Of a stretch of 64,000 bases of DNA, positions 8,788 to 17,783 are shown piece after piece. The stretch's first letter is position 1, and each line of letters opens with the position of its first letter. Below the pieces are notes generated by a model. It was not told where the DNA came from. It was given only the letters and a program-made list of their open reading frames with translations, and searched no databases. Source of the DNA: an uncultured Kiloniellaceae bacterium (lineage in GTDB: Bacteria > Pseudomonadota > Alphaproteobacteria > Kiloniellales > Kiloniellaceae); NCBI GenBank assembly GCA_947500035.1, contig CANMQP010000005.1, positions 434,001-498,000 on the forward strand, given 5' to 3'. The position numbers and the translations under genes are program-made.

Positions 8788-9354
8788 TTATGGAACGAGA
8801 TGCCCGATCAGGAGCTTCACGAAGAGTGCGGGCACGAACCATTCGAGCCCGGGCGTTGCGCCCAGCCAGCAGAGAACCAACCCGATTGCGACCAGATAGA
8901 AAATCACTGCGACCGGTAGCTTCAGCCGCCTTGGCGTTACGAGCACGCTGGCCATCGCGATCAGGAGGCAGGCGGAGAGGGTAAGCGCGTAAAGGACGTC
9001 GAAGCCTTCACCCCGGAATGCCCAGGCGACGATCGCGATGTGCAGGACATGGAGGGCGATGAACGAGGCCTGCTGCGCGACGGTTACGCCGGGCCGGTGA
9101 TACCAGCGCTTGGTTGTCTCCGTCACATTGCAGACCGCGCCGCCGATAACATCGAGGGCGATGACCGTCCCCAAGGCGACAAGCCAGATGCTTGCGCCCT
9201 GCGCGGCGAGCGCCCAGGCCGCGAAGACAGCTCCCACAATACCCGAGCCGATCACCAGCAGGTTCTCGTCCCAGGGCATACCCGGGCCGACAAAGCGGTC
9301 CCATGATCCGAGGAGGCCGGGTCGGGGCGCAGGAAGTGCAGCAGATGACACCAT
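8788..9354 (-). CDS. Hypothetical membrane protein, 188 residues
   Basis: I do not recognise the family. After a short soluble N-terminus (MVSSAALPAPRPG) there are about five hydrophobic stretches, for example around VIGSGIVGAVFAAWALAA, IALDVIGGAVCNV, ALHVLHIAIVAWAF and VIFYLVAIGLVLCWLG, so it is an inner-membrane protein. A histidine-rich turn (ALHVLHIAIVAW) lies within one helix. It converges on the decarboxylase gene (21 bases apart) and lies 107 bases downstream of the ABC permease on the same strand, so it could be the last gene of that transcript. Function unknown. Confidence 0.7.
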   Translation of the reverse strand: MVSSAALPAPRPGLLGSWDRFVGPGMPWDENLLVIGSGIVGAVFAAWALAAQGASIWLVALGTVIALDVIGGAVCNVTETTKRWYHRPGVTVAQQASFIALHVLHIAIVAWAFRGEGFDVLYALTLSACLLIAMASVLVTPRRLKLPVAVIFYLVAIGLVLCWLGATPGLEWFVPALFVKLLIGHLVP

Positions 9355-9461
9355 GTTCAGTCTTTCAGACAGAGAAGGAACTGGCGCGAGTTTAGATTTT
9401 AAAACAGCGTCTTAACAACAAGCACGCTCAACGGTAGGCTGCGGCAAAATGTTGCTGGCGT

Positions 9462-10219
<758 letters not shown>

Positions 10220-10223
<4 letters not shown>

Positions 10224-11146
10224 GACGGCCTCTTCACCAGATTGACGAAAATATCCTCGAGCGACGACTGCGAGGTGCTGAGATCCCTGAACTTGATCCC
10301 GGCCTGATTGAGCTCATTCAACAGACTCGTGATCCCGGTACGCTCGGCCTGGGTGTCGTAGGTATAGACCAACTGCGTGCCGTCCGCGGCGAGTTCCAGA
10401 TCATGGGCCGCCAGCGCTGCGGGGATCGAGTCCAAGGCCTGATGAAGCTCGACGGTCAACTGTTTGGTGCCCAGCTTGCGCATCAGTTCGGTCTTCGTGT
10501 CGACCAAAACGATCTCGCCGTTGTTGATCACGCCGATCCGGTCGGCCATCTCCTCGGCTTCTTCGATGTAGTGGGTGGTCAGGATGATGGTGACACCGGA
10601 TTCCCGCAGCACCTTGACCACTTCCCACATATCCTTGCGCAGCTCCACATCGACTCCCGCCGTCGGCTCGTCGAGGAAGAGGACCTTGGGTTCGTGAGAC
10701 AAGGCCTTGGCAATCATCACCCGGCGCTTCATACCGCCCGAAAGCGCCATGATCCGGCTGTCTTTCTTTTCCCAGAGCGAGAGCTTCCTGAGCAGGTCTT
10801 CGATGTGTTTCGGATCGGCTTTCTTGCCGAAGAGACCGCGCGAAAAGTTGACCGTGGTCCAGACCGTCTCGAAGGTATCCGTGGTGAGTTCCTGCGGCAC
10901 CAGACCGATCATCGAGCGGGTCTTGATGAAGTCCTCGATAATATCATGTCCGCCGACGTGGACAGAACCTTCGGAGGGATTGAGAATTCCGCAGATGATC
11001 CCGATCAGCGTGGTCTTGCCGGCACCGTTAGGACCGAGCAGAGCGAAGATTTCGCCCTTTTCAATATCCAAATCGACCGCCTTGAGCGCCTGGAAGCCAC
11101 CGGCATAAGTTTTGGAGAGGTGAGAGACCGATATGATTGATTCCAT
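10220..11146 (-). CDS. ABC transporter ATP-binding protein (YadG-like)
   Basis: 308 residues, the same length as E. coli YadG. Walker A is GPNGAGKTT (about residues 39-47), the signature motif LSGGMKRR, Walker [14 protein letters not shown], and the switch histidine in [10 protein letters not shown]. The C-terminal extension after about residue 225 is typical of DrrA/YadG-type exporters. It energises the permease whose gene overlaps its stop codon. It lies 81 bases downstream of parE on the same strand; a shared transcript is possible but not required. Confidence 0.92.
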
Positions 11147-11227
11147 CGTTGCCTATCTACCACAATTGGTGAGATAGGCAACCGGGAAGCTTCTACAGGG
11201 TCGAAGGCGGCTGAGGGCGCAGCCTGA

Positions 11228-13228
11228 TCACACGTCGATGTCGGAGACGAAGCGGGCGTTTTCCTGGATGAAGTTGAAGCGCAGTTCCGGCTTTTTGCCC
11301 ATCAGGCGCTCGACCATATCGGCCGCGTCCTTCTGGCGTTCGCCGATGTCCACTTCCTGATCTCCGGCATCAGAAATCGTGACCCGCAGCAGAACCCGCT
11401 TTTTCGGGTCCATGGTGGTTTCCTTGAGCTGTTTCGCGGGCATCTCGCCCAGGCCTTTAAAGCGGCTGACCTCGATCTTGCCGCGGCCCTTGAAGTGGCT
11501 TTCCATCAGGGCGTCTTTATCCGCGTCATCCATGGCATAGACCGAGTCGCCGCCCTGGGTCAGGCGGTACAGCGGCGGTTGGGCCAGGAAGAGACAGCCG
11601 GATTCGATCAGGCCCGGCATTTCCCGGTAAAAGAAAGTCATGAGCAGGGACGCGATGTGCGCGCCGTCCACGTCCGCGTCGGTCATGATGATCACGCGCT
11701 CGTAACGCAGCTTATCCAGATCGAATTGACCGCGCAGGCCGCAGCCCAGCGCCTGGGAGATGTCGTTGATCTCCTGGTTGGCCTTCATCTTCTCGACGCT
11801 GGCGCTGGCCACGTTCAGGATTTTGCCGCGCAGAGGCAGAACCGCCTGAGTCTCGCGGGAGCGGGCCTGTTTCGCGGAGCCACCGGCCGAGTCGCCCTCG
11901 ACCAGGAAGATTTCGGTGTCGCTCGAGCGGCTGCGCGAGCAATCCGCCAGCTTGCCCGGCAGGCGGAGTTTGCGGGTCGCGCTCTTGCGGTTTTGTTCCC
12001 GGTCCTGGCGCCGCTTCATGCGTTCTTCGGCGCGTTCGATCACCCGTTCCAGCAGAACGCGCGCCCGGTCCGGATGGCCCGAGAGCCAGTGATCGAAGTG
12101 ATCGCGTATCTGACCCTCGACCAGCTTGGTGGCCAGGGGCGTTGCCAGCTTTTCCTTGGTCTGGCCCTGAAACTGCGGATCCCGGATGAATACCGACAAG
12201 AGTGCGCAGGCGCCGCCCAGAACATCTTCCGCCGTGATGACCGAAGCTTTCTTGTTGCTGATCAGCTCACCGTAGGCCTTCAGCCCGCGCAGCAGGCCGG
12301 AACGCAGGCCTGCGTCATGGCTGCCGCCTTCGGGTGTGGGGATGGTGTTGCAGTAAGAGGAGACGAAACCGTTCTCATCCATGGGCCAGGAGATCGCCCA
12401 CTCTACGCGGCCCTCGTTGCCGGCGAATTTGGCTTCGCCCGCGAAGGGTTCGGGCGTCAGCATGCGCCGGTTCTGAAGACTGGCGGCCAGATAATCCTGC
12501 AGGCCGTTCGGGAAGTGGATGACCTGGTTCTGAGGAACGTCTGTGCCCTCGACCAGGGTGGGATGGCAGCTCCAACGGATCTCAACGCCCCGGTAAAGAT
12601 AGGCCTTCGAGCGGGCCATCTTATGGAGCTGAGCCGGACGGTACTTCGGCGCCTCGCCGAAGATCTGTGTGTCGGGGCGGAACACGATCGTTGTGCCGCG
12701 CCGGTTCTGAACCGATCCCATGGCTTCCAGGCCGCCGAGTGGAACACCGCGGCTGTATTCCTGACGATAGAGGGTGCGGTCGCGTGCCACTTCGATGGCC
12801 AGCTTATCGGCCAGGGCATTCACCACGGAGAGACCGACGCCATGCAAGCCGCCCGAGGTCGCGTAGGCCTTCTGGGTGAACTTCGCGCCCGAGTGCAGGG
12901 TGGTCAGGATGACTTCCAGCGCCGACTTGTCCTTGAATTTGGGATGCGGATCGACGGGGATGCCGCGGCCGTTGTCGCGGATCGTCACCTGGTTATCGAG
13001 CCCGAGTTCCATCTCGATGCGGGTCGCATGACCTGCGACGGCCTCGTCCATGGCATTGTCCAGAACTTCGGCGACGAGATGATGCATGGCGCGCTCATCA
13101 TTGCCTCCGATGTACATGCCGGGACGATGGCGGACGGGCTCGAGACCTTCAAGGACTTCGATATCTTTTGCGGAGTAGTCGCCCGAGTCGGAAGCGACAG
13201 ACTGGAATAGATCTGACATGGGCGGCAT
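11228..13228 (-). CDS. parE: DNA topoisomerase IV subunit B
   Basis: 666 residues. This is the ATPase and TOPRIM subunit of topoisomerase IV, which with ParC unlinks daughter chromosomes. The GHKL ATPase domain shows RPGMYIGG, the ATP-binding EVLDNAMDEAVAG and DNGRGIPVD. The TOPRIM domain shows LVEGDSAGGSAKQAR and the metal-binding MTDADVDGAHI. The length (GyrB is about 800) and the N-terminal SDYSAKDIEVLEGLEPVR-like context point to ParE rather than GyrB. The ATG at 13228 and an ATG three codons later (13219) are both possible, and neither has a strong ribosome site. It is divergent from the yciA-like gene, with an 85-base gap holding both promoters. Confidence 0.93.
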   Translation of the reverse strand: MPPMSDLFQSVASDSGDYSAKDIEVLEGLEPVRHRPGMYIGGNDERAMHHLVAEVLDNAMDEAVAGHATRIEMELGLDNQVTIRDNGRGIPVDPHPKFKDKSALEVILTTLHSGAKFTQKAYATSGGLHGVGLSVVNALADKLAIEVARDRTLYRQEYSRGVPLGGLEAMGSVQNRRGTTIVFRPDTQIFGEAPKYRPAQLHKMARSKAYLYRGVEIRWSCHPTLVEGTDVPQNQVIHFPNGLQDYLAASLQNRRMLTPEPFAGEAKFAGNEGRVEWAISWPMDENGFVSSYCNTIPTPEGGSHDAGLRSGLLRGLKAYGELISNKKASVITAEDVLGGACALLSVFIRDPQFQGQTKEKLATPLATKLVEGQIRDHFDHWLSGHPDRARVLLERVIERAEERMKRRQDREQNRKSATRKLRLPGKLADCSRSRSSDTEIFLVEGDSAGGSAKQARSRETQAVLPLRGKILNVASASVEKMKANQEINDISQALGCGLRGQFDLDKLRYERVIIMTDADVDGAHIASLLMTFFYREMPGLIESGCLFLAQPPLYRLTQGGDSVYAMDDADKDALMESHFKGRGKIEVSRFKGLGEMPAKQLKETTMDPKKRVLLRVTISDAGDQEVDIGERQKDAADMVERLMGKKPELRFNFIQENARFVSDIDV

Positions 13229-13313
13229 TATACGGATGCGGGCCGGAGCCGCGCAAGCAGATGATGTAGTCTTTTCTGTGGAAAACTACCAGATTTAGTA
13301 AGGATTTACGCCG

Positions 13314-13718
13314 ATGACCCACGAATCGGATGTGTCGCGCGGGGAACCCGCACTGCGCGCGCTCGCAATGCCCGCGGACGCGAACCCCAATGGCGATATT
13401 TTCGGCGGCTGGGTGCTCGCGCAGATGGATCTGGCGGGCGCCGTGCCCGCCGCGCGCCGTGCCGGGGGACGGATCGCGACCGTCGCCGTCGATGCCATGC
13501 GCTTTCACCGGCCGGTCTTTATTGGTGACCTTGTCAGCTGCTATGCCAGGATCGTGAAAACCGGGACGACCTCTATTTCCGTCCTTGTCGAGACCTATGC
13601 CGAACGCCGGCACGACGGCTCCGAAGTCAAGGTCACCGAGGGAACCTATGTCTATGTCGCGATCGACGAAGAGGGGCGTCCACGCCCGATACCAGGCGGT
13701 TCGCCGCCGGCAGAGTGA
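13314..13718 (+). CDS. yciA: Acyl-CoA thioesterase, YciA-type hotdog fold
   Basis: 134 residues, single hotdog domain. The motif MPADANPNGDIFGGWVLAQMD carries the catalytic aspartate and the helix start typical of YciA/BACH-type thioesterases, and RPVFIGDLVSCYARI is the second conserved strand. It would hydrolyse acyl-CoA to free acid and CoA in the cytoplasm, with broad chain-length use in the family. It is divergent from parE and has no obvious operon partner. Confidence 0.85.
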   Translation: MTHESDVSRGEPALRALAMPADANPNGDIFGGWVLAQMDLAGAVPAARRAGGRIATVAVDAMRFHRPVFIGDLVSCYARIVKTGTTSISVLVETYAERRHDGSEVKVTEGTYVYVAIDEEGRPRPIPGGSPPAE

Positions 13719-13905
13719 CACGCCTGGAAAGTGCGTGGATGTGGGGAATGACAAGTATGTGAGTGGCTTGAGGCTTGTCTGAACGTCCGCTACACCCAAA
13801 TGAGCAGTCTGATGCATTGGAGCTGATGATGCGTTGGAGATGATATCTTGGACGGGCAGGGTTCCGCCAAGCCGCGTGATTGAGGGCTGAGGGAGAAAAA
13901 ATCAG

Positions 13906-14334
13906 ATGCCGTTTGAGAGAGAGAAAGGAACCACGCTGCAGGTTTTGAAACGCAATCGCCTGCTTACTGTGGCCCTCGCCGGGTTTGGAATGAGCCTGAT
14001 GCTGCTGCAGCCGAACCAGGTTCTGGCCGGCGGTGCCGACGTGGTCGGCGTGGAGGCTGTTCGGGACAATGCCGGTAAGTGGCGTTTCAACGTCACGGTT
14101 GCTCATGCGGACGAAGGTTGGGACCACTACGCGGATAAGTGGGATGTGGTCGCGCCGGATGGCACCGTTCTGGGCACCCGGGTCTTACATCATCCTCATG
14201 AAAACGAGCAGCCCTTCACGCGCTCCCTCAGCGGCGTGGTCATTCCCGACGACGTGACCGAGGTGACGGTGCGGGCTCACGACAGCCAACATGGCTATGA
14301 GGGCAAGCCCATGAGTGTGGAGTTGACGCGTTAA
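13906..14334 (+). CDS. Secreted protein of unknown function, 142 residues
   Basis: A basic N-terminus (KRNR) is followed by a hydrophobic stretch LLTVALAGFGMSLMLLQ and a likely signal peptidase site near VLAGGAD (about residue 43), so export to the periplasm is likely. The mature part of about 100 residues is rich in beta-strand-like alternation and in His and Asp (HADEGWDHYADKWDVVAPDG, HHPHENEQPF, RAHDSQHGYEG), suggesting a small beta-sandwich domain and possibly metal binding. The Met at residue 29 could be an alternative start but would remove the signal peptide. A gggag site lies 12 bases upstream of the chosen ATG. Family not recognised. Confidence 0.65.
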   Translation: MPFEREKGTTLQVLKRNRLLTVALAGFGMSLMLLQPNQVLAGGADVVGVEAVRDNAGKWRFNVTVAHADEGWDHYADKWDVVAPDGTVLGTRVLHHPHENEQPFTRSLSGVVIPDDVTEVTVRAHDSQHGYEGKPMSVELTR

Positions 14335-14539
14335 AACCCGAATCCGGATGCTCCAGGTTGAGGCCGTCGAGGAATGTGAGTTTCCAACCTGGCAGTTGGA
14401 TAGGCTCTCGAGTCGAATGCGGCGGTTTTGCCTTCGGTCAAAGATAAGGTCTGTCGTATTGCCCTGATGCGCCGCTCTTATAGCGTTCGAATACATTGAA
14501 GTGCTAATAAATATTAATGCTTTTTAACTAAAAGCTTTA

Positions 14540-14640
14540 ACCCTGTTGCTTTACCTTTGCGGGTGAGGCCTTCGCTTTTGCGCGCTAAGGGCGTCTTCAT
14601 GGCGCAAGACGGAAAAACCCCAGAAATCTGGGGTTTTCTG
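14540..14640 (+). ncRNA. Candidate small RNA ending in a terminator hairpin
   Basis: The AT-rich stretch to about 14540 could be a promoter. Downstream, ttgcgc (about 14577-14582) can pair with gcgcaa (14603-14608), and this is followed directly by the 14614-14637 terminator hairpin. The nearest upstream gene ends 280 bases before that terminator, so the terminator more likely ends an independent RNA than the upstream mRNA. Prediction from structure only. Confidence 0.3.
14614..14637. terminator. Rho-independent terminator-like hairpin
   Basis: aaaaccccaga at 14614-14624 pairs perfectly with tctggggtttt at 14627-14637. The GC core is flanked by an A-run on one side and a T-run on the other, so it could work on both strands. 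Confidence 0.7.
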
Positions 14641-14848
14641 GTGCGATAGCACCTCATTTCTGCCTCAAAAAGACTCCCTTTTTGACCGTGGTCATCGGCC
14701 TAATTGTAGGAAATTGTTTAAAAGAGTTGAATATTTTTGTAACAGCGATTATGTTCCCGTTGCTGCGGCGCACAACGTCTAGAATTTGAGCGCCCGGTGG
14801 ACCGAAAGCGGTAAGAGCTCTGGTCACATCCGTCAAAGCGAGCAACAC

Positions 14849-14884
14849 AGCTCCCAAACACGCCTATGGCGTGTCGTCGGAGCT
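14849..14884. repeat. Two-helix hairpin
   Basis: agctcc (14849-14854) pairs with ggagct (14879-14884). Inside, acacgcc (14858-14864) pairs perfectly with ggcgtgt (14868-14874) over a 3-base loop. No T-run follows, so it is not a normal terminator. Confidence 0.6.
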
Positions 14885-15178
14885 ATTTGTGTCTACGCAG
14901 ACTTCGGATCCGGTCTTCAACCTCATGGCTTCATGCCGGCGCAGGTTGACGCAAGCACCGGCTTGAAACCGAAGCCGAGGGATGTCTGCGGCAATCGTTT
15001 GCGGTTTGTGGCGGCGGAGAAGAATCAAAGCGGCGGGTTGTCAAACCTCTCATTTTGGCTGCGCTCTTAAGTCACAGCATAGGTCACTGTCGTCGTGTGC
15101 CCTGATCAAAGTATGATGCAGGCACATCGAAGACGAACGCTAGCGAGCTTCGAAAAAAGTGTCTGGTTGGAGGAAAGA

Positions 15179-15343
15179 ATGAGCGATCAGTCCAATACCA
15201 AACCCGAGTCGGATCGCGTCTACGAAAAGAAGACGCGCAGCTGCCTCAAGTGCCGGGAAAAGTTTCTCAGCGAATGGCCCGGCGAGCGGATTTGCAAGAC
15301 CTGCAAGTCTTCGACCGCTTGGCGCGAGGGAATTGCCGCCTAA
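15179..15343 (+). CDS. Small CxxC-CxxC zinc-ribbon-like protein, 54 residues
   Basis: A 54-residue protein with two cysteine pairs, CLKC (about residues 22-25) and CKTC (about 39-42), separated by REKFLSEWPGERI, the pattern of a small zinc ribbon. The first 20 residues are polar and probably disordered. The ATG at 15179 has ggagg at 15169-15173, the best ribosome site in the region; a longer reading upstream to 15095 has none. A very strong terminator follows 60 bases after the stop, so this is a monocistronic gene. Such proteins often bind DNA, RNA or another protein; no specific function can be assigned. Confidence 0.75.
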   Translation: MSDQSNTKPESDRVYEKKTRSCLKCREKFLSEWPGERICKTCKSSTAWREGIAA

Positions 15344-15403
15344 GGTTTGGTTTGTCGGCTGCAAAGCCGGCGTAACGGGCTTCTGGTTCTCGGAAGCCAC
15401 GTG

Positions 15404-15454
15404 AAACACGAACGCCACCGCAGTCTGATGATCGCGGTGGCGTTCGTGTTTTTA
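15404..15454 (+). terminator. Strong rho-independent terminator with 18-bp stem
   Basis: aaacacgaacgccaccgc (15404-15421) is perfectly complementary to 15434-15451 across a 12-base loop and runs into a T-run (15449-15453). It ends the transcript of the zinc-ribbon gene. Confidence 0.9.
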
Positions 15455-15984
15455 CGGTTTGGAGCCGCGCAAGAGGTCGATGTTGATAAAGGCGCGCTAA
15501 GTGTTGCGTGGGAGGCCAAGTGTTGCCTGGCCGCCACTGGCAGTGTGCCGCCTCTGATGCCGCGGCATGTAAATCCTCTGTCGTGCTCGATGCTTCGGAG
15601 CTGCATGCAATTGCGCAGATCGCTCATTTGACCTCAATGCCAGATTTTTCCTGCTTTTCCCTGGCGCCTGCCTCGCTGCCCGCCTGACTTTATTGGCAAT
15701 CGCTGCGAGGGGCAGCCAGGGAATCCGAAAAGCAGCAAACACAGCTTTAGACTGAAAGTCTGCGAAAAAAATTACCAAAAGAGTGAATTAAGCGGTGTTC
15801 GCCGCGAGTCTTATTGTAATAGACTGTTGGCCCACAAATAAGCCGCTAAGAAGTTGACTTTGTGGGATTCGTTTATCTGCGTGTGGGGACTCACGTTAAG
15901 ACCAGCAGGGCCGTCACACACATGCGAGGAACAACATTGGTGCAGGGGCCAATTGCCTCAGCACGCTAGAAATTGGGGATGGCA
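15455..15984. other. 530-base gap with a large hairpin, no convincing gene
   Basis: No supportable reading frame. It contains the long imperfect hairpin at 15651-15735 and a smaller inverted repeat cccacaaa/tttgtggg at about 15831-15870. The last 100 bases should contain the promoter of the esterase gene, but no clear -35/-10 pair stands out. Confidence 0.5.
15651..15735. repeat. Large imperfect hairpin (about 85 bases)
   Basis: Nested helices are visible: ctgctttt (15651-15658) with aaaagcag (15728-15735); ccctggc (15659-15665) with gccaggg (15715-15721); cctcgc (15671-15676) with gcgagg (15705-15710); and tgcc (15677-15680) with ggca (15695-15698). A 6-base bulge separates the two outer helices. 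It lacks a T-run, so it looks like a structured RNA or palindromic element rather than a terminator. Confidence 0.6.
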
Positions 15985-17019
15985 ATGCGATACCTGTGCT
16001 TTTTACGGGGTGTTTCGGCGACTCTTTTCACCCTTCTTTTGTTTGCCGCGCCGGCACGTTCGGCCACAATCGACTACTCACAAATCTTTATTTTCGGCGA
16101 TAGTCTGTCGGATTCCGGAAACGTTTCGAACCTGACCGGCGGTTCCTTTCCACCCGCGCCCGCCTACTACAACGGCCGTTTCTCAAACGGTCCGAACTGG
16201 GTCGATCGGTTTAGCGCGTCGCTCGGCCTGAACCCGGTTCTGAGCACAGAGCTGGGGGCGGTGCCGCCCTTGCCGGCCGATGGTATCAACTTCGCGCTGG
16301 GTGGCGCGACGAGCGGCAGCACGACAGTCGCTGACCTGGCCACCGGCGTGCCGGAATTGTCGAGTTTGCCGGGACTTTCGCAGCAAATCAGCACTTTTCA
16401 GGCGCTTTACAGTGGCCCCCTTGCGCCTGATCCCGACGCACTCTTCGTGCTTTGGGTCGGCGGCAATGATTACCTTTTCAACGTGAACGACCCTGCGACG
16501 GTTCTGAGTAACATCGGGACAGCCCTCACGACCCTGAGCGGTCTAGGTGCGGAAAATTTCCTGATCGCCAACCTGCCGGATCTGGGCGAAACGCCCTTTG
16601 CAGAAATCAACGGTGGCCAGCCCCTCGAGGATGCCTTGAACCTGGTCACTCAAGCCCACAATGCGGGCCTGGAAGCACTGCTGGCGAGCCTGGATATCAA
16701 TTATTCTCTATTGGATATCAACGCGCTCTTCAAGGAGGCTTTGGCGGATCCGGCCGCGCTCGGCTTCCTGGACCCCGATTCACCGTTTTTGCTGGATTGC
16801 ATCGAGGCTATGAGTTGCCCGCCAGGTGTCACGCCGGAAGATTACGTCTACTGGGATGAAATCCATCCGACAACAGCGGCGCATGCTGTTATCGCGGCGA
16901 CAGCGCTCAACCTGATCGACGTTCCGGAGCCTTCGACGCTGCTTCTGATGTCCGTCGGCCTGCTGGGGCTGGGCTTCGCCGCGCGCCGCCGGAGCGTCCG
17001 GGAGATCAAAAACGCCTGA
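15985..17019 (+). CDS. GDSL/SGNH esterase with C-terminal PEP-CTERM sorting signal
   Basis: 344 residues from the ATG at 15985, chosen because gggg (15975-15978) sits at proper spacing; the frame is open slightly further upstream. A signal peptide ends near RSA/TID (residue 27). The SGNH hydrolase blocks are present: FGDSLSDSGN with nucleophile Ser40, the GxND block in WVGGNDYLF, and the DxxH block in WDEIHPTTAAH. The last 32 residues are a textbook PEP-CTERM signal: VPEPST, a hydrophobic helix (LLLMSVGLLGLGFA), then ARRRS. Proteins of this class are exported and processed by an exosortase (EpsH/XrtA type), usually in bacteria that make an exopolysaccharide. No exosortase gene lies in this window. 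Probably a secreted or surface lipase/esterase. Confidence 0.9.
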   Translation: MRYLCFLRGVSATLFTLLLFAAPARSATIDYSQIFIFGDSLSDSGNVSNLTGGSFPPAPAYYNGRFSNGPNWVDRFSASLGLNPVLSTELGAVPPLPADGINFALGGATSGSTTVADLATGVPELSSLPGLSQQISTFQALYSGPLAPDPDALFVLWVGGNDYLFNVNDPATVLSNIGTALTTLSGLGAENFLIANLPDLGETPFAEINGGQPLEDALNLVTQAHNAGLEALLASLDINYSLLDINALFKEALADPAALGFLDPDSPFLLDCIEAMSCPPGVTPEDYVYWDEIHPTTAAHAVIAATALNLIDVPEPSTLLLMSVGLLGLGFAARRRSVREIKNA

Positions 17020-17066
17020 GAGATGTTGCCCATGATATAGGGCGGCGTTTAGGTCGAATTTTTTGC

Positions 17067-17110
17067 AAGAAAGCGGTTCACGCTTGACGGCGTGAGCCGC
17101 TCTTTCTTTG
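17067..17110 (+). terminator. Terminator hairpin after the esterase gene
   Basis: gcggttcacgc (17073-17083) pairs with gcgtgagccgc (17090-17100) with one G-T pair and a 6-base loop. The flanking aagaaa and tttctt extend the stem, and the 3' side is T-rich. Confidence 0.7.
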
Positions 17111-17296
17111 TCCAGGGTTCATGTGTATGCCAACATATTTTCCCAGGCGCTTCGGATTTCAAATTCGCTGTATCGAAAGCAAACCTTAACCCCTGATCAA
17201 GGATAGTCCGCCTGCGGTACTTTCCGGGGGAAGCGGAAACGTCACGGCGACCGAGGTGTTTCCGCCTATAAGCTTTACGTCGGCGGAGTACTGAAA

Positions 17297-17662
17297 ATGG
17301 ATTCAGATGTGAGCGCTCTGGAAGCGCAGATCCAGGCAAAACTGCGGGATTCCTTTCTGGCCTCTGCCCAGGAACGCCTCGATCTCTCCATCAATGCATT
17401 TGAAGAGTTTGTTGCCGAGCGGGGCGAAGACGCGCTCGACGCTGTGGCGCGGGCCAATCATGACTTGAAAGGGATGGGCGACTCCTTCGGTTTTCCCTCC
17501 ATCACACTGATTGCCATGCGGATCGAGGAGGTTCTGAAGTCCTCGCCGCCCGCGGAACCCGGACCTGCGCAGGGGCTGCGCGAGTGTTTCGAGCTGATGA
17601 ACTCCATCCTGGCGGAAGGGACCGACCCGGGGGTCGAAGCGACCGCGCAACAGCTGGGTTAA
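17297..17662 (+). CDS. Histidine phosphotransfer (Hpt) domain protein
   Basis: 121 residues, one all-helical Hpt domain. The phosphorylated histidine is His55 in ANHDLKGMGDSFGFPSI, which carries the conserved HxxKG core. Single Hpt proteins pass phosphate between a hybrid histidine kinase and a response regulator in the cytoplasm. No kinase or regulator gene is adjacent. The gene shares a bidirectional terminator with the converging glnA gene. The start is ATG at 17297. Confidence 0.85.
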   Translation: MDSDVSALEAQIQAKLRDSFLASAQERLDLSINAFEEFVAERGEDALDAVARANHDLKGMGDSFGFPSITLIAMRIEEVLKSSPPAEPGPAQGLRECFELMNSILAEGTDPGVEATAQQLG

Positions 17663-17703
17663 AGTAGAGTCGCATCGGCTTTGTTCGGAATGCAGGATAG
17701 AAA

Positions 17704-17729
17704 AAAGCCGAGGCAGTTGCCTCGGCTTT
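17704..17729. terminator. Bidirectional terminator between the Hpt gene and glnA
   Basis: aaagccgaggca (17704-17715) pairs with tgcctcggcttt (17718-17729), flanked by an A-run on the left and T-rich bases on the right. It can end both converging transcripts. Confidence 0.85.
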
Positions 17730-17783
17730 CTAGTTTGCTGATCAGGCTCTCGCAATGAGAACGCCCGATCCTTCGCGCGGTGA

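Larger units (their letters stand above)
14335..15178. other. 844-base gap rich in inverted repeats, no convincing gene
   Basis: No reading frame here has a good start, ribosome site or protein-like composition. What can be seen: an 8-bp inverted repeat ccaggttg/caacctgg at 14353-14360 and 14385-14392; an AT-rich stretch at about 14500-14540; a terminator-like hairpin ending at 14640; and a two-part hairpin at 14849-14884. The amount of structure suggests one or more small RNAs. Confidence 0.5.

Noticed and set aside
14654-14857. 67-codon minus-strand frame (begins MGAVLLALTDVT)
   Set aside because: It reads passably but lacks a ribosome site and any recognisable pattern; kept only as a possible remnant.
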